Below, piece after piece: positions 19,144-28,958 of a stretch of 64,000 bases of DNA (the stretch's first letter is position 1; each line of letters starts with the position of its first letter). The notes under the pieces were generated by a model. That model was not told where the DNA came from. It did not search any database and saw nothing but the letters and a program-made list of their open reading frames with translations. The position numbers were made by a program, and so were the translations under genes. Source of the stretch: Thalassomonas viridans (lineage in GTDB: Bacteria; Pseudomonadota; Gammaproteobacteria; Enterobacterales; Alteromonadaceae); contig NZ_CP059733.1 in the NCBI RefSeq assembly GCF_000948985.2, forward strand, positions 3,100,001-3,164,000, written 5' to 3'.

Positions 19144-19881
19144 GTGAATAGGTGTTGCGCTTTAATCGTGTTATTGCTGGCCTGGAATGCCTATGCGCAA
19201 TCTCCCGCACAAATTAAGCTGGTGTCGGGGGACTATCCGCCTTTTACCGGTGAGTCCTTACCCGAAGGCGGACTGGTTTCCCGTCTGGTGCGGGCTACCT
19301 TTGCCCGGGCATTTCCCGGCGCACAAGTTCAGCTGGCTTTTGAACCCTGGGCGCGGGGTTTTGCCAATACCGAAAATCAAAAATATCTGGCGACCTTCCC
19401 TTATTTTCGCAATGAACAGCGCGCTGCCGCTTTTTATTTCAGCCAGCCGGTGATTTTTGTCGAGAATGTTTTTTACCGGCAAAAGTCAGCAAAACCGGCA
19501 ACATATAATCAGAAAACAATCTGTCTGCCTTTAGGTTATGCCAAAGGCAGTTTAAGTGAATTGATCGCTATTTATGATATGACCCTGGTCCGTCCGGCCT
19601 CCATGTTGCAGTGTTTTAAAATGCTGGCTAAAGGCAGGGTTGATTTGCTGGCTTGCAGCAAGCGGGTGGGACAGTATTTTACCGGCAATTATCCCCAGTT
19701 CCGCACCCTGGAAGTCAACCCGTCGGGTCCGGGGCTGGTGCCAGTGCCTTTGTATGCGATCTTTCCCAAACGCGGGGGAGAGGTCATGGTGACGCATTTT
19801 AACCTGGCATTGCAACAACTTAAGGACTCCGGCAAGTACCAGGAATTAATCGACAGCTACCGGGCTTTTGAAAAGCCATAG
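19144..19881 (+). CDS. Periplasmic solute-binding-protein homologue (SBP family 3 fold)
   Basis: A 245-residue exported protein starting with GTG behind AGGAGGGC, with a short signal peptide ending at AYAQ. It shows the same layout as the homologue at 7833: VSGDYPPFTGES, GGLVSRLVRATFARA, FEPWARGFANTE, AFYFSQPVIFVENVFY, then KMLAKGRVDLLACSK in the second lobe. Four cysteines are unusual for the family. No permease or kinase gene is attached. Convergent with the chemoreceptor gene 18 bp away, so a link to chemosensing is possible but speculative. Confidence 0.72.
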   Translation: MNRCCALIVLLLAWNAYAQSPAQIKLVSGDYPPFTGESLPEGGLVSRLVRATFARAFPGAQVQLAFEPWARGFANTENQKYLATFPYFRNEQRAAAFYFSQPVIFVENVFYRQKSAKPATYNQKTICLPLGYAKGSLSELIAIYDMTLVRPASMLQCFKMLAKGRVDLLACSKRVGQYFTGNYPQFRTLEVNPSGPGLVPVPLYAIFPKRGGEVMVTHFNLALQQLKDSGKYQELIDSYRAFEKP

Positions 19882-19899
19882 CTTGCTTATTTAAGTCAA

Positions 19900-22260
19900 T
19901 TAAACGGTGAACTGGGCGATAGCATCGTCGAGCAGCTCAGCCATTTTCTTCAGGTCGTCACTCATATTGGCCTGTTTTTCGGTGCCGGACGCCGCCTGGG
20001 TGGCAACAACACTGATGTTGGTGATAGAGCGTAGGATCTCTTCGGTGGCGACACTTTGCTCTTCCATGGCGGTGGCGATCATAGTGTTGAGATCTTCGAT
20101 ATTAACGGTTGAGCGGCTGATTTCATCCAGGGCCAGGCCGGCTTTTTCCGCCTGAGTGACACTGGCTTCACTTTGCTCGGCACCCTGCGACATTGCGCCG
20201 TTGGCGTCGTCTATGCTGCTGTTTAGTTTAAGCACCACATCCCTGATGTCTTCGGTGGAGCCTTGCACCCTGGAGGCCAGGTTCCTGACTTCTTCCGCCA
20301 CTACGGTAAAGCCGCGGCCGTGCTCTCCGGCCCGGGCGGCTTCTATGGCGGCATTAAGGGCCAATAAGTTGGTTTGTTCCGCCATGTCGTTGATGACATT
20401 AACCAGGCTGGTAATCTTCTGCGATTGGGTGTTGACCTGGGTTAAGGAGTCGGATACCGAATTGACCTGTTTTGCCAGGGATTTGATCTGGTCTATGGTG
20501 CGGCTGACTTCGGTTTTACCCGTTTGGGTTGTGCTCTCGCAGATTTTTGCCGCTTCCAGCGCTTTTTGGGTATTGTTGGAGACTTCTTTGATGGTGGCGG
20601 CCATTTCCGTCATGGCGGTAGCCATAACATCCGAGTCGGTTTGCTGATCCTGGGCGCCGCTGCTGGTTTCCTGGCTGATCACCGACAGGGAGCTGGCGGT
20701 ACTCGATAATTGCCGGGTGTTGCGGGCCACATCCGTGATCACCGAATGGATCTTGTCGACAAAACCGTTAAAACCTTTGGCCAGCAGGCCGGTTTCGTCT
20801 TTTTGGTTGGTGCTGATCCTCTGGGTGAGATCGCCGCCTGCAGCGGCAATCTTATTCAATGACGTGACAACCGTGTTAATGGGTTTGGTGATTTGTCCGG
20901 CCACCAGGTAGCCGATTAAGCCGGATAAAACCACCAGCACCAGGGTAATGGCAACTGACCAGTAGGTGATAGTACTGGCCAATACGGCTTGCGGGGCAAA
21001 GGCTTCTGCAGCATCGATTTCACTTAAGATCGCCAGTTTTATGCCTTCTATCTCCAGTGGTGCATAAGCCGAGAGTACCTCAACGCCGCGGTAATCGGGG
21101 AAGATGGCAAAACCGCTTTCTCCCGACAAGGCTGCCTTGACCCCTTGGCTGTCGACTTTTTGCAGACCTATGCTGGTGCCTTTGACTTCAATTTTATTGA
21201 TGGTTTCCCTTGATACCCCGGCATTGCGTAATGCCGTCAGATAACCGGCTTTATCGTCTTGCAGGAAGCGGCTGGCGGACTGCATGTAATAATCCTGATC
21301 CACCAGGTAACTTTCACCGGATGTGCCCAGGCCAAAGTCCTGCCACTTGCTGTTAAAGGTCATGATGGCATTGATTTCGTCAATTGGCGCCTGGAAAATC
21401 AGGATGCCGAGCTTTTCATTACCGCTGTATATAGGGGAGGCGATAAAGGCGGCGGGTCCGTAATACGAGGGCAGATACGGCTGAAAAGTGGAGGTAACCA
21501 CATGGCCGGGATCATCCTCCTTGTTGGCTGCCCGAAAAGCCTTACCTATACCGCTGTTGGCATAAGGGCCGTTGATTAATGAGGTGGCAAAATCCAGCTC
21601 TTTAAATACCGAATAGACTATGTTGCCGGTTTTATCATCCACCAGGAAAATATCGTAATAGGCGAACTTTTGCAGAAAATCGCGGATATGGGGGTGGAAG
21701 GTTTTATGTATGCTGCTGTAGAGGCTGCCGTCTTCGGCTTCAAGCAACTCGTCTTTTTCGCCTAACGGGTGGCTGTTGAGGGCAATATATTGCTGCTGCA
21801 GAGCGACGGCCCGAGGAGGCAGGTTGGTCAGCAGCTCCCGGGTATCGAGATTCTCCCCGTTATTAATGGTATTAAAATGTCTGCCGAATTCGTTCTGGTA
21901 GTAGTTTTTCAATTCAGCAGGCTGTTCGCTGCGGTTAAAAGGCAGCGGATAGCTGTTATAGGCGCGTTTAAAATCGCGCATGGCGGTTATGATCATGCGA
22001 TCATTGGCAAAGGTTTGCACCTGGCGTCTGATAATGGAAAAGTAGCGTTCTATTTGGTCTTTTTTCAGCCCGCGCACCGAAGTCAGGTGTTTTTCTGCCT
22101 GTTCCTGAATGACATTTCTGCCCATTTCATAAGCAATAAAGCCAACGGCAATGCAGGAAATTATTACAAAGGAGGCGGTGATGGTACCAAAAAGTAGGGA
22201 CAGCTTGGCTTGAATTTTCACATTAACATCCTTGTCTGAAGTAGATGAAATCGTATTCAC
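19900..22260 (-). CDS. Methyl-accepting chemotaxis protein
   Basis: A 786-residue transmembrane chemoreceptor. TM1 at about 18-42, a large periplasmic sensor of about 360 residues with Cache-like features ([13 protein letters not shown] and '[25 protein letters not shown]'), TM2 at about 425-450, a HAMP domain ([25 protein letters not shown]) and a cytoplasmic signalling coiled coil. The conserved hairpin tip reads [20 protein letters not shown] followed by [16 protein letters not shown]. It has no C-terminal CheR/CheB pentapeptide. Ligand unknown. It stands alone; no che genes are near. Confidence 0.95.
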   Translation of the reverse strand: MNTISSTSDKDVNVKIQAKLSLLFGTITASFVIISCIAVGFIAYEMGRNVIQEQAEKHLTSVRGLKKDQIERYFSIIRRQVQTFANDRMIITAMRDFKRAYNSYPLPFNRSEQPAELKNYYQNEFGRHFNTINNGENLDTRELLTNLPPRAVALQQQYIALNSHPLGEKDELLEAEDGSLYSSIHKTFHPHIRDFLQKFAYYDIFLVDDKTGNIVYSVFKELDFATSLINGPYANSGIGKAFRAANKEDDPGHVVTSTFQPYLPSYYGPAAFIASPIYSGNEKLGILIFQAPIDEINAIMTFNSKWQDFGLGTSGESYLVDQDYYMQSASRFLQDDKAGYLTALRNAGVSRETINKIEVKGTSIGLQKVDSQGVKAALSGESGFAIFPDYRGVEVLSAYAPLEIEGIKLAILSEIDAAEAFAPQAVLASTITYWSVAITLVLVVLSGLIGYLVAGQITKPINTVVTSLNKIAAAGGDLTQRISTNQKDETGLLAKGFNGFVDKIHSVITDVARNTRQLSSTASSLSVISQETSSGAQDQQTDSDVMATAMTEMAATIKEVSNNTQKALEAAKICESTTQTGKTEVSRTIDQIKSLAKQVNSVSDSLTQVNTQSQKITSLVNVINDMAEQTNLLALNAAIEAARAGEHGRGFTVVAEEVRNLASRVQGSTEDIRDVVLKLNSSIDDANGAMSQGAEQSEASVTQAEKAGLALDEISRSTVNIEDLNTMIATAMEEQSVATEEILRSITNISVVATQAASGTEKQANMSDDLKKMAELLDDAIAQFTV

Positions 22261-22970
22261 GAATAACTTATGTACTGCAAACTCATTTAAAGTCTAGAAC
22301 AGCTTTTTGATTGCGCAACTAATGTATAAGTCTGTGAAGGCTGTAAGATAAAAGAGTAAAAAAGATCTGTCATTGACTCGGGAATGATCTCATTGAAATA
22401 TCTGGTTTTATTAAGGTGTGGTTGTTTTCTTGACGGGACTTTTTTTCTTGTCGTGATTACCGTATTGCCGTCCGGCAAGATAACGGCAATTTTCAGCCAA
22501 TTGTTGAGACTGGGATTATTCTATAGCCGTAATCTGAATTATAGGTAAAATTTTTGTTAACTATTGATAGATATTGATAATTTTAGCTATAGATCGTCCG
22601 GGAGATTTTCAGCCTCCGGCCGCTGTCTTGTTTTTGACCACGGCTTTTTAATGGCAAGCGCGCAGTTAAGCACCTAAAGTTGATTATGGTTAGCTTTCAG
22701 CCAGATTGGCTTTCGGGCGGTAGCGCCTGGTATAAAGGGAGAGGAATAGACTTCGGGAGAGGAATAGACTTCGGGAGAGGAATAGACTTCTAGTGTCGTG
22801 TTGATCTGGTTTCAGATTCTTTTCCGGTAAAAATTAATATTGTCGTTGTATGGATGCAACGGTTGCTGTCCTGTGATTTTCATGTGCGAAGGAGTCGCTA
22901 TGCAGGGCCGTTTCTTCCTGTCGTGTCATTTGATTGCAAACAATTAACCAATATTCGATAGGAACAAATT
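22261..22970. other. 710-bp intergenic region
   Basis: Upstream of both the chemoreceptor (minus) and the choice-of-anchor-B gene (plus). Apart from the 18-bp tandem repeat at 22737-22790 I see no gene, RNA or clear operator. A 63-codon frame on the minus strand (22287-22478) has no ribosome binding site or recognisable content. Confidence 0.6.
22737..22790. repeat. 18-bp tandem repeat, three exact copies
   Basis: GGGAGAGGAATAGACTTC is repeated three times without spacers. It lies 180 bp before the next gene, is not part of a recognisable frame and contains no internal symmetry. Copy number could vary by slippage. Confidence 0.9.
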
Positions 22971-24713
22971 ATGAAAAGAAAATCGCTGGTACCGGCGTTG
23001 CTTTCCTTTAGTGTGGTTTTTAGCGGCTTAAGCTGGGGCCACAGCGCCATGTATCAAGACAATTACCAATACGATAACAGCAATGAAGGTCTTACTGCCG
23101 CACAGATACGCCTGCTGAAAGGGCCGGGGGTATTAAGTAACTTATGTGTCGACGGCCTGGCCAATGGTTATCCCTGCCATAATATTCATTTGCAGGCCTT
23201 TATGCCTAAAGCGGATATGGGGGGAGGCAGTAATAACCTAAATGATATCTGGGGCTGGACAGATCCTGTTACCGGCAAGGAAATTGCCATTGTCGGCCGT
23301 ACCCAGGGCACGGCTTTTGTTGATATATCAGACCCGGTGAATCCGGTGCATCTCGGTTTGCTGCCCGGGCACAATAACAGCACCTCTTCCTGGCGTGATA
23401 TGAAGGTTTATAACGATCATGCTTATATTGTCTCTGAAGCCAGCAACCATGGCTTGCAGGTTTTTGATCTCACTCAGCTGCGTACCGCTTCCCCCGGCTC
23501 AGTGTTCACGGAAACCGCCCATATGAGTGATTTCGGCTCCGCCCATAACATTGCCATCAACGAGGACAGCGGTTATGCCTATATCGTCGGCAGCAACCAG
23601 TGCAGCGGCGGTTTGTTTATGGTGAATCTGTTAAACCCGGGGGCGCCTGCTTATGCCGGTTGTTTTTCTGCCGACGGCTACACCCATGATACCCAGTGCG
23701 TTATTTACCAGGGGCCGGATACGGCTTACAGCGGCCGTGAGATTTGCATCGGCTACAATGAAGATACCATTACCATTGTTGATGTCAGCGATAAAAGCAA
23801 TCCGGTGCAGATTTCCCGCAGTGGCTACAGCGGCTCGCGTTATACCCATCAGGGCTGGTTTTTAAATGACAACCAGACAACTTTGATCATGAATGATGAG
23901 CTGGATGAGTCTGGTCTCGGCAATAATACCACCTCCTATATCTGGGATGTCACTGATCTTGATAACCCGAATGAAATAGGGCGCTATGTGGCACCGACAG
24001 CCGCGATAGATCATAACCTCTATACCCTGAATAACTATGTGATTGAAACTAACTACCGCGCCGGTTTGCGTATTCTGAAAACCGATGATATCGCCAATGG
24101 TAACCTCAGCGAAGTTGCCTACTTCGATACCATTCCCGGCTCTGACAGCGCGCAATATTCCGGCACCTGGAGCAATTATCCGTATTTCGCCAGCGGCAAT
24201 ATAGTGTTAAGTGATATCGGCACCGGCCTGTTTATCGTTAAACCGGACTGGGACGCGATAGAGAACGATACGCCGCCTCCGCCACCGCCGGTCAGTTATT
24301 GTGATGCCGCCAGCAACAATGCTTCCGAAGAGTGGATTGCCAAGGTGATGTTTAACAGCTTCAGCCATGAGTCGTCGGGGACCACCTACAGTGACCTGAC
24401 CCATATTATCGTGCCGCTGGTTACAGGCAGTAATACGGTTGAATTTACGCCGCAATTTAGCGGCACCTCCTACCGTGAATACTGGAAGGTCTGGATAGAC
24501 TTTAACGGTGACGGCACCTTTGCCGACAGCGAACAAGTCTTTGATTCCGGCAGTGCCAGCAGAACCGCTGTCAGCGGCACTATAAATGTTCCGGCAACCG
24601 TCGTGACCGATACCCGGATGCGGGTGGTGATGAAGTATAACAGTGCTCCTTCGGCCTGCGGCAGCTTTAATTATGGCGAAGTAGAAGACTATACCGTGAG
24701 CTTCTCGCCTTAA
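22971..24713 (+). CDS. Secreted choice-of-anchor-B family protein with C-terminal GEVED domain
   Basis: A 580-residue exported protein with a signal peptide ending near LSWGHS. Residues about 60-420 form a beta-propeller of LVIVD-type repeats (GTAFVDISDPVNPVHLGLLP, GLQVFDLTQLR, TITIVDVSDKSNPVQISR), characteristic of choice-of-anchor-B proteins. After a short PPPPPP linker the C-terminal 130 residues are a GEVED domain (YWKVWIDFNGDGTF, closing with YGEVEDYTVSFSP). Such proteins are cell-surface or secreted, function unknown. The two genes downstream (FixH-like, di-heme cytochrome) are on the same strand but separated by a terminator. Confidence 0.85.
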   Translation: MKRKSLVPALLSFSVVFSGLSWGHSAMYQDNYQYDNSNEGLTAAQIRLLKGPGVLSNLCVDGLANGYPCHNIHLQAFMPKADMGGGSNNLNDIWGWTDPVTGKEIAIVGRTQGTAFVDISDPVNPVHLGLLPGHNNSTSSWRDMKVYNDHAYIVSEASNHGLQVFDLTQLRTASPGSVFTETAHMSDFGSAHNIAINEDSGYAYIVGSNQCSGGLFMVNLLNPGAPAYAGCFSADGYTHDTQCVIYQGPDTAYSGREICIGYNEDTITIVDVSDKSNPVQISRSGYSGSRYTHQGWFLNDNQTTLIMNDELDESGLGNNTTSYIWDVTDLDNPNEIGRYVAPTAAIDHNLYTLNNYVIETNYRAGLRILKTDDIANGNLSEVAYFDTIPGSDSAQYSGTWSNYPYFASGNIVLSDIGTGLFIVKPDWDAIENDTPPPPPPVSYCDAASNNASEEWIAKVMFNSFSHESSGTTYSDLTHIIVPLVTGSNTVEFTPQFSGTSYREYWKVWIDFNGDGTFADSEQVFDSGSASRTAVSGTINVPATVVTDTRMRVVMKYNSAPSACGSFNYGEVEDYTVSFSP

Positions 24714-24750
24714 TTGGCGGAAAAGCAGGGCTAAAAAGTTAGCAGTAGTA

Positions 24751-24778
24751 AAAGGGGCAGAAGGAACTGCCCCCTTTA
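24751..24778 (+). terminator. Terminator after the choice-of-anchor-B gene
   Basis: GGGGCAG (24754-24760) pairs with CTGCCCC (24767-24773), flanked by AAA and TTT that extend the stem. Ends in CTTTATTTG. Confidence 0.75.
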
Positions 24779-24825
24779 TTTGAATAAAAAGTTTAAATAA
24801 AAATAAATTCAAAAAGCGTATAAAT

Positions 24826-25920
24826 ATGGAAAAACTACTTAATAACAATAAATTATCTTATTCAAAATATATGTCCTTATTCGTAGGGCTCCTGATGGTT
24901 TTTTTGCTGATGGCTTTGTTGATGATGCAAGCGGCTGCAGAGGCAAAAGTACCAACAAGATCACAGGTAAAAAACGCGGCAAGGACGGATGAAAATCCTT
25001 TGGTGGCAAAGGCGGTTGCACAACTTAACCAGGCGAACCTGTGGCACAAGCAGGCCAATGACGCGATTCTCGATGCCAACAAGATCCGCAAGCAACTTAA
25101 ACAGCTTCGCGCCCGGGCTGCCAGGAAAACCCCTGTCGCCGGACAAATGCCGGAGGATAAGGAAAACGCCGGTAAAAAGCTGGAGCAGGAAATACAGTCC
25201 CTGCTAGGCAGGTTAACACAAGCACAGCGACAGGGAAGCGAGCTGAGAGCGAAAAGCCAGCAGTTAAAGCGGCAGGCGAAATTGGATTTCGAACGGGCGA
25301 TGCTGCATATCTGGCCTCAGTGGCTGCAAAACCGGGAAGCTTTAACCCTGGAAGATAATATCAATATGCCTCTTGCCCATAATGCCCGGCTAAGGAGCGT
25401 ACATAAAAATATGCCGGAGTCTGCCGGTAAGTCTTCAATGCCACAGGGACAGGCAGATATGTCCCTGCAAGTTCCGGCGCTAAGCAAACAAAATGCGCCG
25501 GCAGATTTGAATACTTCCACTTTCCAGTTTTCCCGCCATGAACAGTATTTTGCCCATATCGAAGTGCATGACGGCGATTTTATTAAAGCAGGCCGTGATG
25601 GGGAGGAGGAATCTGGGCAGGTACAGGTTTCGGCGGTACCGTTAAACGAGATCCACCAATGGCGCCTGATGATCAGCGATGTCAGGGGAAATCCGGTTAA
25701 AGACGCCGACATAGAAGTACAGGGCCATATGCCCGGACATGTCCATGGTCTGCCCACCAAACCTGCCGTGGTCAGGGAAATCGATTCGGGTATCTATCTG
25801 GTAGACGGACTCAAGTTTCAGATGAAAGGCTGGTGGGTGATGAAGTTTATCATGCGTCAGCCCGGGAGTATGGACAGCCAGGTCGGTGATGACTTTTTTA
25901 CTTTTAATCTGGTGCTGTGA
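24826..25920 (+). CDS. Membrane-anchored coiled-coil protein with FixH/YtkA-like C-terminal domain
   Basis: A 364-residue protein. One hydrophobic segment at about 17-38 is an anchor or signal. It is followed by a Lys/Gln/Ala-rich coiled coil (about 60-160), a linker, and a C-terminal beta domain (about 255-364) with DVRGNPVKDADIEVQGHMPG, HVHGLPTKP, IDSGIYLVDGLKF and MKGWWVMKFIM, the pattern of YtkA/FixH-like domains. Met and His in HMPGHVHG suggest metal binding, as proposed for related periplasmic proteins. Its TGA overlaps the ATG of the di-heme cytochrome gene (TGATG), so the two are translationally coupled and probably work together. Confidence 0.7.
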   Translation: MEKLLNNNKLSYSKYMSLFVGLLMVFLLMALLMMQAAAEAKVPTRSQVKNAARTDENPLVAKAVAQLNQANLWHKQANDAILDANKIRKQLKQLRARAARKTPVAGQMPEDKENAGKKLEQEIQSLLGRLTQAQRQGSELRAKSQQLKRQAKLDFERAMLHIWPQWLQNREALTLEDNINMPLAHNARLRSVHKNMPESAGKSSMPQGQADMSLQVPALSKQNAPADLNTSTFQFSRHEQYFAHIEVHDGDFIKAGRDGEEESGQVQVSAVPLNEIHQWRLMISDVRGNPVKDADIEVQGHMPGHVHGLPTKPAVVREIDSGIYLVDGLKFQMKGWWVMKFIMRQPGSMDSQVGDDFFTFNLVL

Positions 25921-27323
25921 TGAAAAAGACTTTATTGCATATCTGTTTTGCTTTTGCCTCGGCATTGAGCGCCCTTGTGCCGGCTGCTTATGCGCAAGCA
26001 CAAGAACAGGCACAGCCACAAGACAAGCAGGCAGGCATCTATACTTTTACCGGGGCGGATATCGAGTTTCTGGCGCAATTTTCCCTGAGCCGTCTCAAGC
26101 CCTTACCGCCGGCGGCCAGCAACCGGCTAGCAGATGATCTCAGGGCGGCGCAGTTGGGCAAAAAATTGTTTTTTGACGAAAGCCTAAGCCGGAACAAGCA
26201 GGTTTCCTGCCGCACTTGCCATCAGCCGGAATTATATTTTACCGACGGTAAAAAAGTCAGTCTGGGAGTCGGTTTGACGTTTCGCGGCTCGCCGACCCTG
26301 CTTGGCGCGGCCTACAGTCCCTGGCAGTTCTGGGATGGCCGTAAAGACAGTTTATGGTCTCAGGCACTGGGGCCGGTAGAAGACAGCCATGAATTTAATA
26401 CCAGCCGGGGCGAATATGTCCGGGCCTTATTAAGGGCTTATCCGGCCCTGTATCAGGAGGTTTTTGGTCCCCTGGACGAAGAAACATTGCCGCAAAAGTT
26501 GGCGCAACTGACCTTGCCGGCATCGCCATTGGGCAATGAAGCGCAAATCAAGCGCTGGCAGGCTTTGCCCGAAGCATTGCAAACCTGGGTTAATCGGGTG
26601 TTCAGCAATGCCGGCAAGGCAATAATGGCTTATGAACGCCGCTTGCAGCTGCCCCGCGCCCGTTTTGATTATTTTATTGATGCCCTGGTTGCCGAAGACG
26701 ATTTGAATCAGGAAGCAAAACCTGTCTTGCCTGCCTGGGGGGCCGATAAAACCGCGGCGCAATTATTCAGCCCGAGTGAGGTCCGGGGGCTGAGGTTGTT
26801 TGTCGGTAAGGGCAATTGTGCCAGCTGTCATAATGGCCCCTTGTTTACCAACTATGAATTTCACAATATCGGCGCACCTGAGCCGCTGGATAACCGGGTA
26901 GAGCTTGGCCGCTACCAGGGAGTAAAATTGTTGGCGCAGGATGAATTTACCTGCCTGTCAGCCTTTAGCGATGCCGATAAGGGGGCGTGTGATGAAATGC
27001 GCTTTTTAAAAGTCAGCGGACCCGAGCTGGTGGGGGCGTTAAAGACACCAACCTTACGCAATATCGCCAAAACCGCTCCTTATATGCAATTCGGTCAGTT
27101 TGCGAGTCTTAAAGAAGTGATCGGCCATTATAACCAGCCGTCTCCGCCGGTTTATAACCGCCAGCTGCATCCGAACCGGCCGCATTTTGATATCCTGCCT
27201 TTGAAGTTAACCGAAGAAGAGATTGCCGATCTGCAGGCATTTTTGCAGACCCTGACTTCTCCTTTGCCGAAGGAAGATCCCTGGTGGGGACTTGAAATAC
27301 AGCAGTTTACGCAAGCGCATTAA
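25920..27323 (+). CDS. Di-heme cytochrome c peroxidase-like protein (MauG/MbnH group)
   Basis: A 467-residue periplasmic protein with a signal peptide ending at AYAQ. Two heme c motifs are present, CRTCH at about 96-100 and CASCH near 300, plus the family signatures LGKKLFFDESLSRNKQVS, 'GSPTLLGAAYSPWQFWDGRKDSLW' and LKTPTLRNIAKTAPYMQFG. This is the architecture of bacterial di-heme peroxidases and their MauG/MbnH relatives, which can oxidise protein residues such as Trp or Tyr. The ATG at 25920 overlaps the upstream stop, which favours it over the GTG at 25917. Coupling to a FixH/YtkA-like protein is more like MbnH-type systems than like a plain H2O2-detoxifying peroxidase. Confidence 0.85.
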   Translation: MKKTLLHICFAFASALSALVPAAYAQAQEQAQPQDKQAGIYTFTGADIEFLAQFSLSRLKPLPPAASNRLADDLRAAQLGKKLFFDESLSRNKQVSCRTCHQPELYFTDGKKVSLGVGLTFRGSPTLLGAAYSPWQFWDGRKDSLWSQALGPVEDSHEFNTSRGEYVRALLRAYPALYQEVFGPLDEETLPQKLAQLTLPASPLGNEAQIKRWQALPEALQTWVNRVFSNAGKAIMAYERRLQLPRARFDYFIDALVAEDDLNQEAKPVLPAWGADKTAAQLFSPSEVRGLRLFVGKGNCASCHNGPLFTNYEFHNIGAPEPLDNRVELGRYQGVKLLAQDEFTCLSAFSDADKGACDEMRFLKVSGPELVGALKTPTLRNIAKTAPYMQFGQFASLKEVIGHYNQPSPPVYNRQLHPNRPHFDILPLKLTEEEIADLQAFLQTLTSPLPKEDPWWGLEIQQFTQAH

Positions 27324-27350
27324 TTTGTGGCGGGAAAAGTTTTTTGATTC

Positions 27351-27374
27351 AGGACAGACTGCTAAGTCTGTCCT
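27351..27374. terminator. Hairpin between convergent genes
   Basis: AGGACAGACT (27351-27360) and AGTCTGTCCT (27365-27374) form a perfect 10-bp stem with a four-base loop between the di-heme cytochrome and transporter genes. T tract weak on both sides. Confidence 0.6.
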
Positions 27375-27413
27375 GTTATCTGTATCCATATGTTATGGAT
27401 AAGGGAATATTTG

Positions 27414-28958
27414 CTAATGGCTGGTAAGGGCTTCGGTCTTTTTCTGCGGCTGAATTTCCTGTTCCGGTTCCGTTACCCTTAATGTCAGTACGCCGGCGAT
27501 TAACATGCTGGCGCCGCCTATGACCAGGGCGTAAATGGTTTCTCCGGCAAAAAACTTATTCACCAGAAAACCTAAGATGCTGGCAGCCAGGATCTGGGGC
27601 AATACGATAAAGAAGTTGAAGATGCCCATAAACAGGCCCATTTTTTTCGCCGGTACGCCATTCGATAACAGGGCGTAAGGTAAGGATAGGATAGATGCCC
27701 AGGCAAAACCTACGCCTATCATTGGAGCGATCAGGTAAGTCGGGTCTTTAATCAGTACAAAGGAGATAAAACCTGTGCCGCCAAGGAAAAGGTTGATCAT
27801 ATGGGCGGTTTTTAAATTAAATAAACGCACCAACAAGGGGATAGCCACAGCGGCAAACACAGCCGAAACATTATAGGCGGCCATTAGAATGCCGACCCAG
27901 TCAGCTCCTTCGTTAAAGGCGGCGGATGTGACGTCGCTGGTGCCGTAATGGAAGGAGGTGATGGCGGGGGTTGCCGACGACCACCAGGCAAAAAACGGGA
28001 ACCAGGAGAAAAACTGTACCGCCGCCAGCTTTTTCATGGTGGCGGGCATGTTAAAGAGATCCACCATTACCAGGGAAAAGCCGTTGCTGTTGTTGCCTTT
28101 TTTCTCCAGCAAGCCGGCGATAAGCTGAAAGATGCCAAAAACCAGCAGGCCGCAGGTGAGTAACATCAGGTTTTTATCCAGTTGCTCGATATTCAGGGCA
28201 ACAAGAACAGTTGCCGCCAGGCCCACCAGCCCCCAGATGATACCGCCCCGGAAAAACTGTCCGGCGCTGCGGCTTGGCTGGTGATCTTCCTGTTCACTGA
28301 ACTCGTTTTCCGCTTTTTCAAAAGCCTCAAGCTCCTCGGGAGAGTATTCTTTGGTGGAGTAGACGGTCCAGAGTACCGCCAGCAAAAACAGGGCGCCGCC
28401 GGCATAAAACGAAAACCTGACGGAATCCGGGATAACACCGGCTTCGGCGGTATTGCTGATATCAAACCAGTTGCTCATCATCCAAGGCAAGGCTGAGGCA
28501 ACCACGGAAGCGACGCCGATAAAAAAGCTTTGCATGGCATAGCCCATGCCTCTTTGTTTGCGCGGCAGCATATCGCCGACAAAGGCCCTGGCAGGTTCCA
28601 TGGAAACATTGATGGAGGCATCCATGATCCATAACATGCCCGCAGCGATCCACAGGGTGGGGGAGTGGGGCATGATAAACAGAGATAAGCTTGCCAAAAT
28701 GGCGCCGTAGAGAAAATAGGGGCGACGGCGGCCGAGCCTGCCCCAGGTTTTATCGCTCATATAGCCGATGATCGGCTGGACAAAAAGCCCGGTCAGGGGG
28801 GCGGCAACCCAGAGTATGGTCATGCTGGAGTAGTCCGCGCCTAAGGTTTGGAAGATCCGGCTGACATTACTGTTTTGCAGGGCAAAACCAAACTGGATGC
28901 CAAAAAAACCGAAGCACATGTTCCAGATTTGCCAAAAGGATAACGTGGGTTTTTGCAT
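27414..28958 (-). CDS. MFS sugar transporter of the SLC45/GPH-like type
   Basis: A 514-residue inner-membrane protein with about twelve spans. The N-terminal motifs FWQIWNMCFGFFGIQFGFALQ, QPIIGYMSDKTWGRLGRRRPY and 'MDASINVSMEPARAFVGDML' are typical of the sucrose/maltose:H+ symporter group (SLC45-like), which in Alteromonadales usually sits in alpha-glucan utilisation clusters. A long cytoplasmic loop with EELEAFEKAENEFSEQE separates the halves. No alpha-glucosidase or LacI regulator is in the window, so the substrate (probably a disaccharide) is inferred from family only. Confidence 0.82.
   Translation of the reverse strand: MQKPTLSFWQIWNMCFGFFGIQFGFALQNSNVSRIFQTLGADYSSMTILWVAAPLTGLFVQPIIGYMSDKTWGRLGRRRPYFLYGAILASLSLFIMPHSPTLWIAAGMLWIMDASINVSMEPARAFVGDMLPRKQRGMGYAMQSFFIGVASVVASALPWMMSNWFDISNTAEAGVIPDSVRFSFYAGGALFLLAVLWTVYSTKEYSPEELEAFEKAENEFSEQEDHQPSRSAGQFFRGGIIWGLVGLAATVLVALNIEQLDKNLMLLTCGLLVFGIFQLIAGLLEKKGNNSNGFSLVMVDLFNMPATMKKLAAVQFFSWFPFFAWWSSATPAITSFHYGTSDVTSAAFNEGADWVGILMAAYNVSAVFAAVAIPLLVRLFNLKTAHMINLFLGGTGFISFVLIKDPTYLIAPMIGVGFAWASILSLPYALLSNGVPAKKMGLFMGIFNFFIVLPQILAASILGFLVNKFFAGETIYALVIGGASMLIAGVLTLRVTEPEQEIQPQKKTEALTSH

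Noticed and set aside
22287..22478. 63-codon minus-strand ORF upstream of the chemoreceptor
   Set aside because: No ribosome binding site and no meaningful composition.
22737..22790. CRISPR array
   Set aside because: The three 18-bp copies have no spacers, and no cas genes are in the window. The same holds for the 12-bp repeat at 4157 and the 52-bp repeat at 15722.
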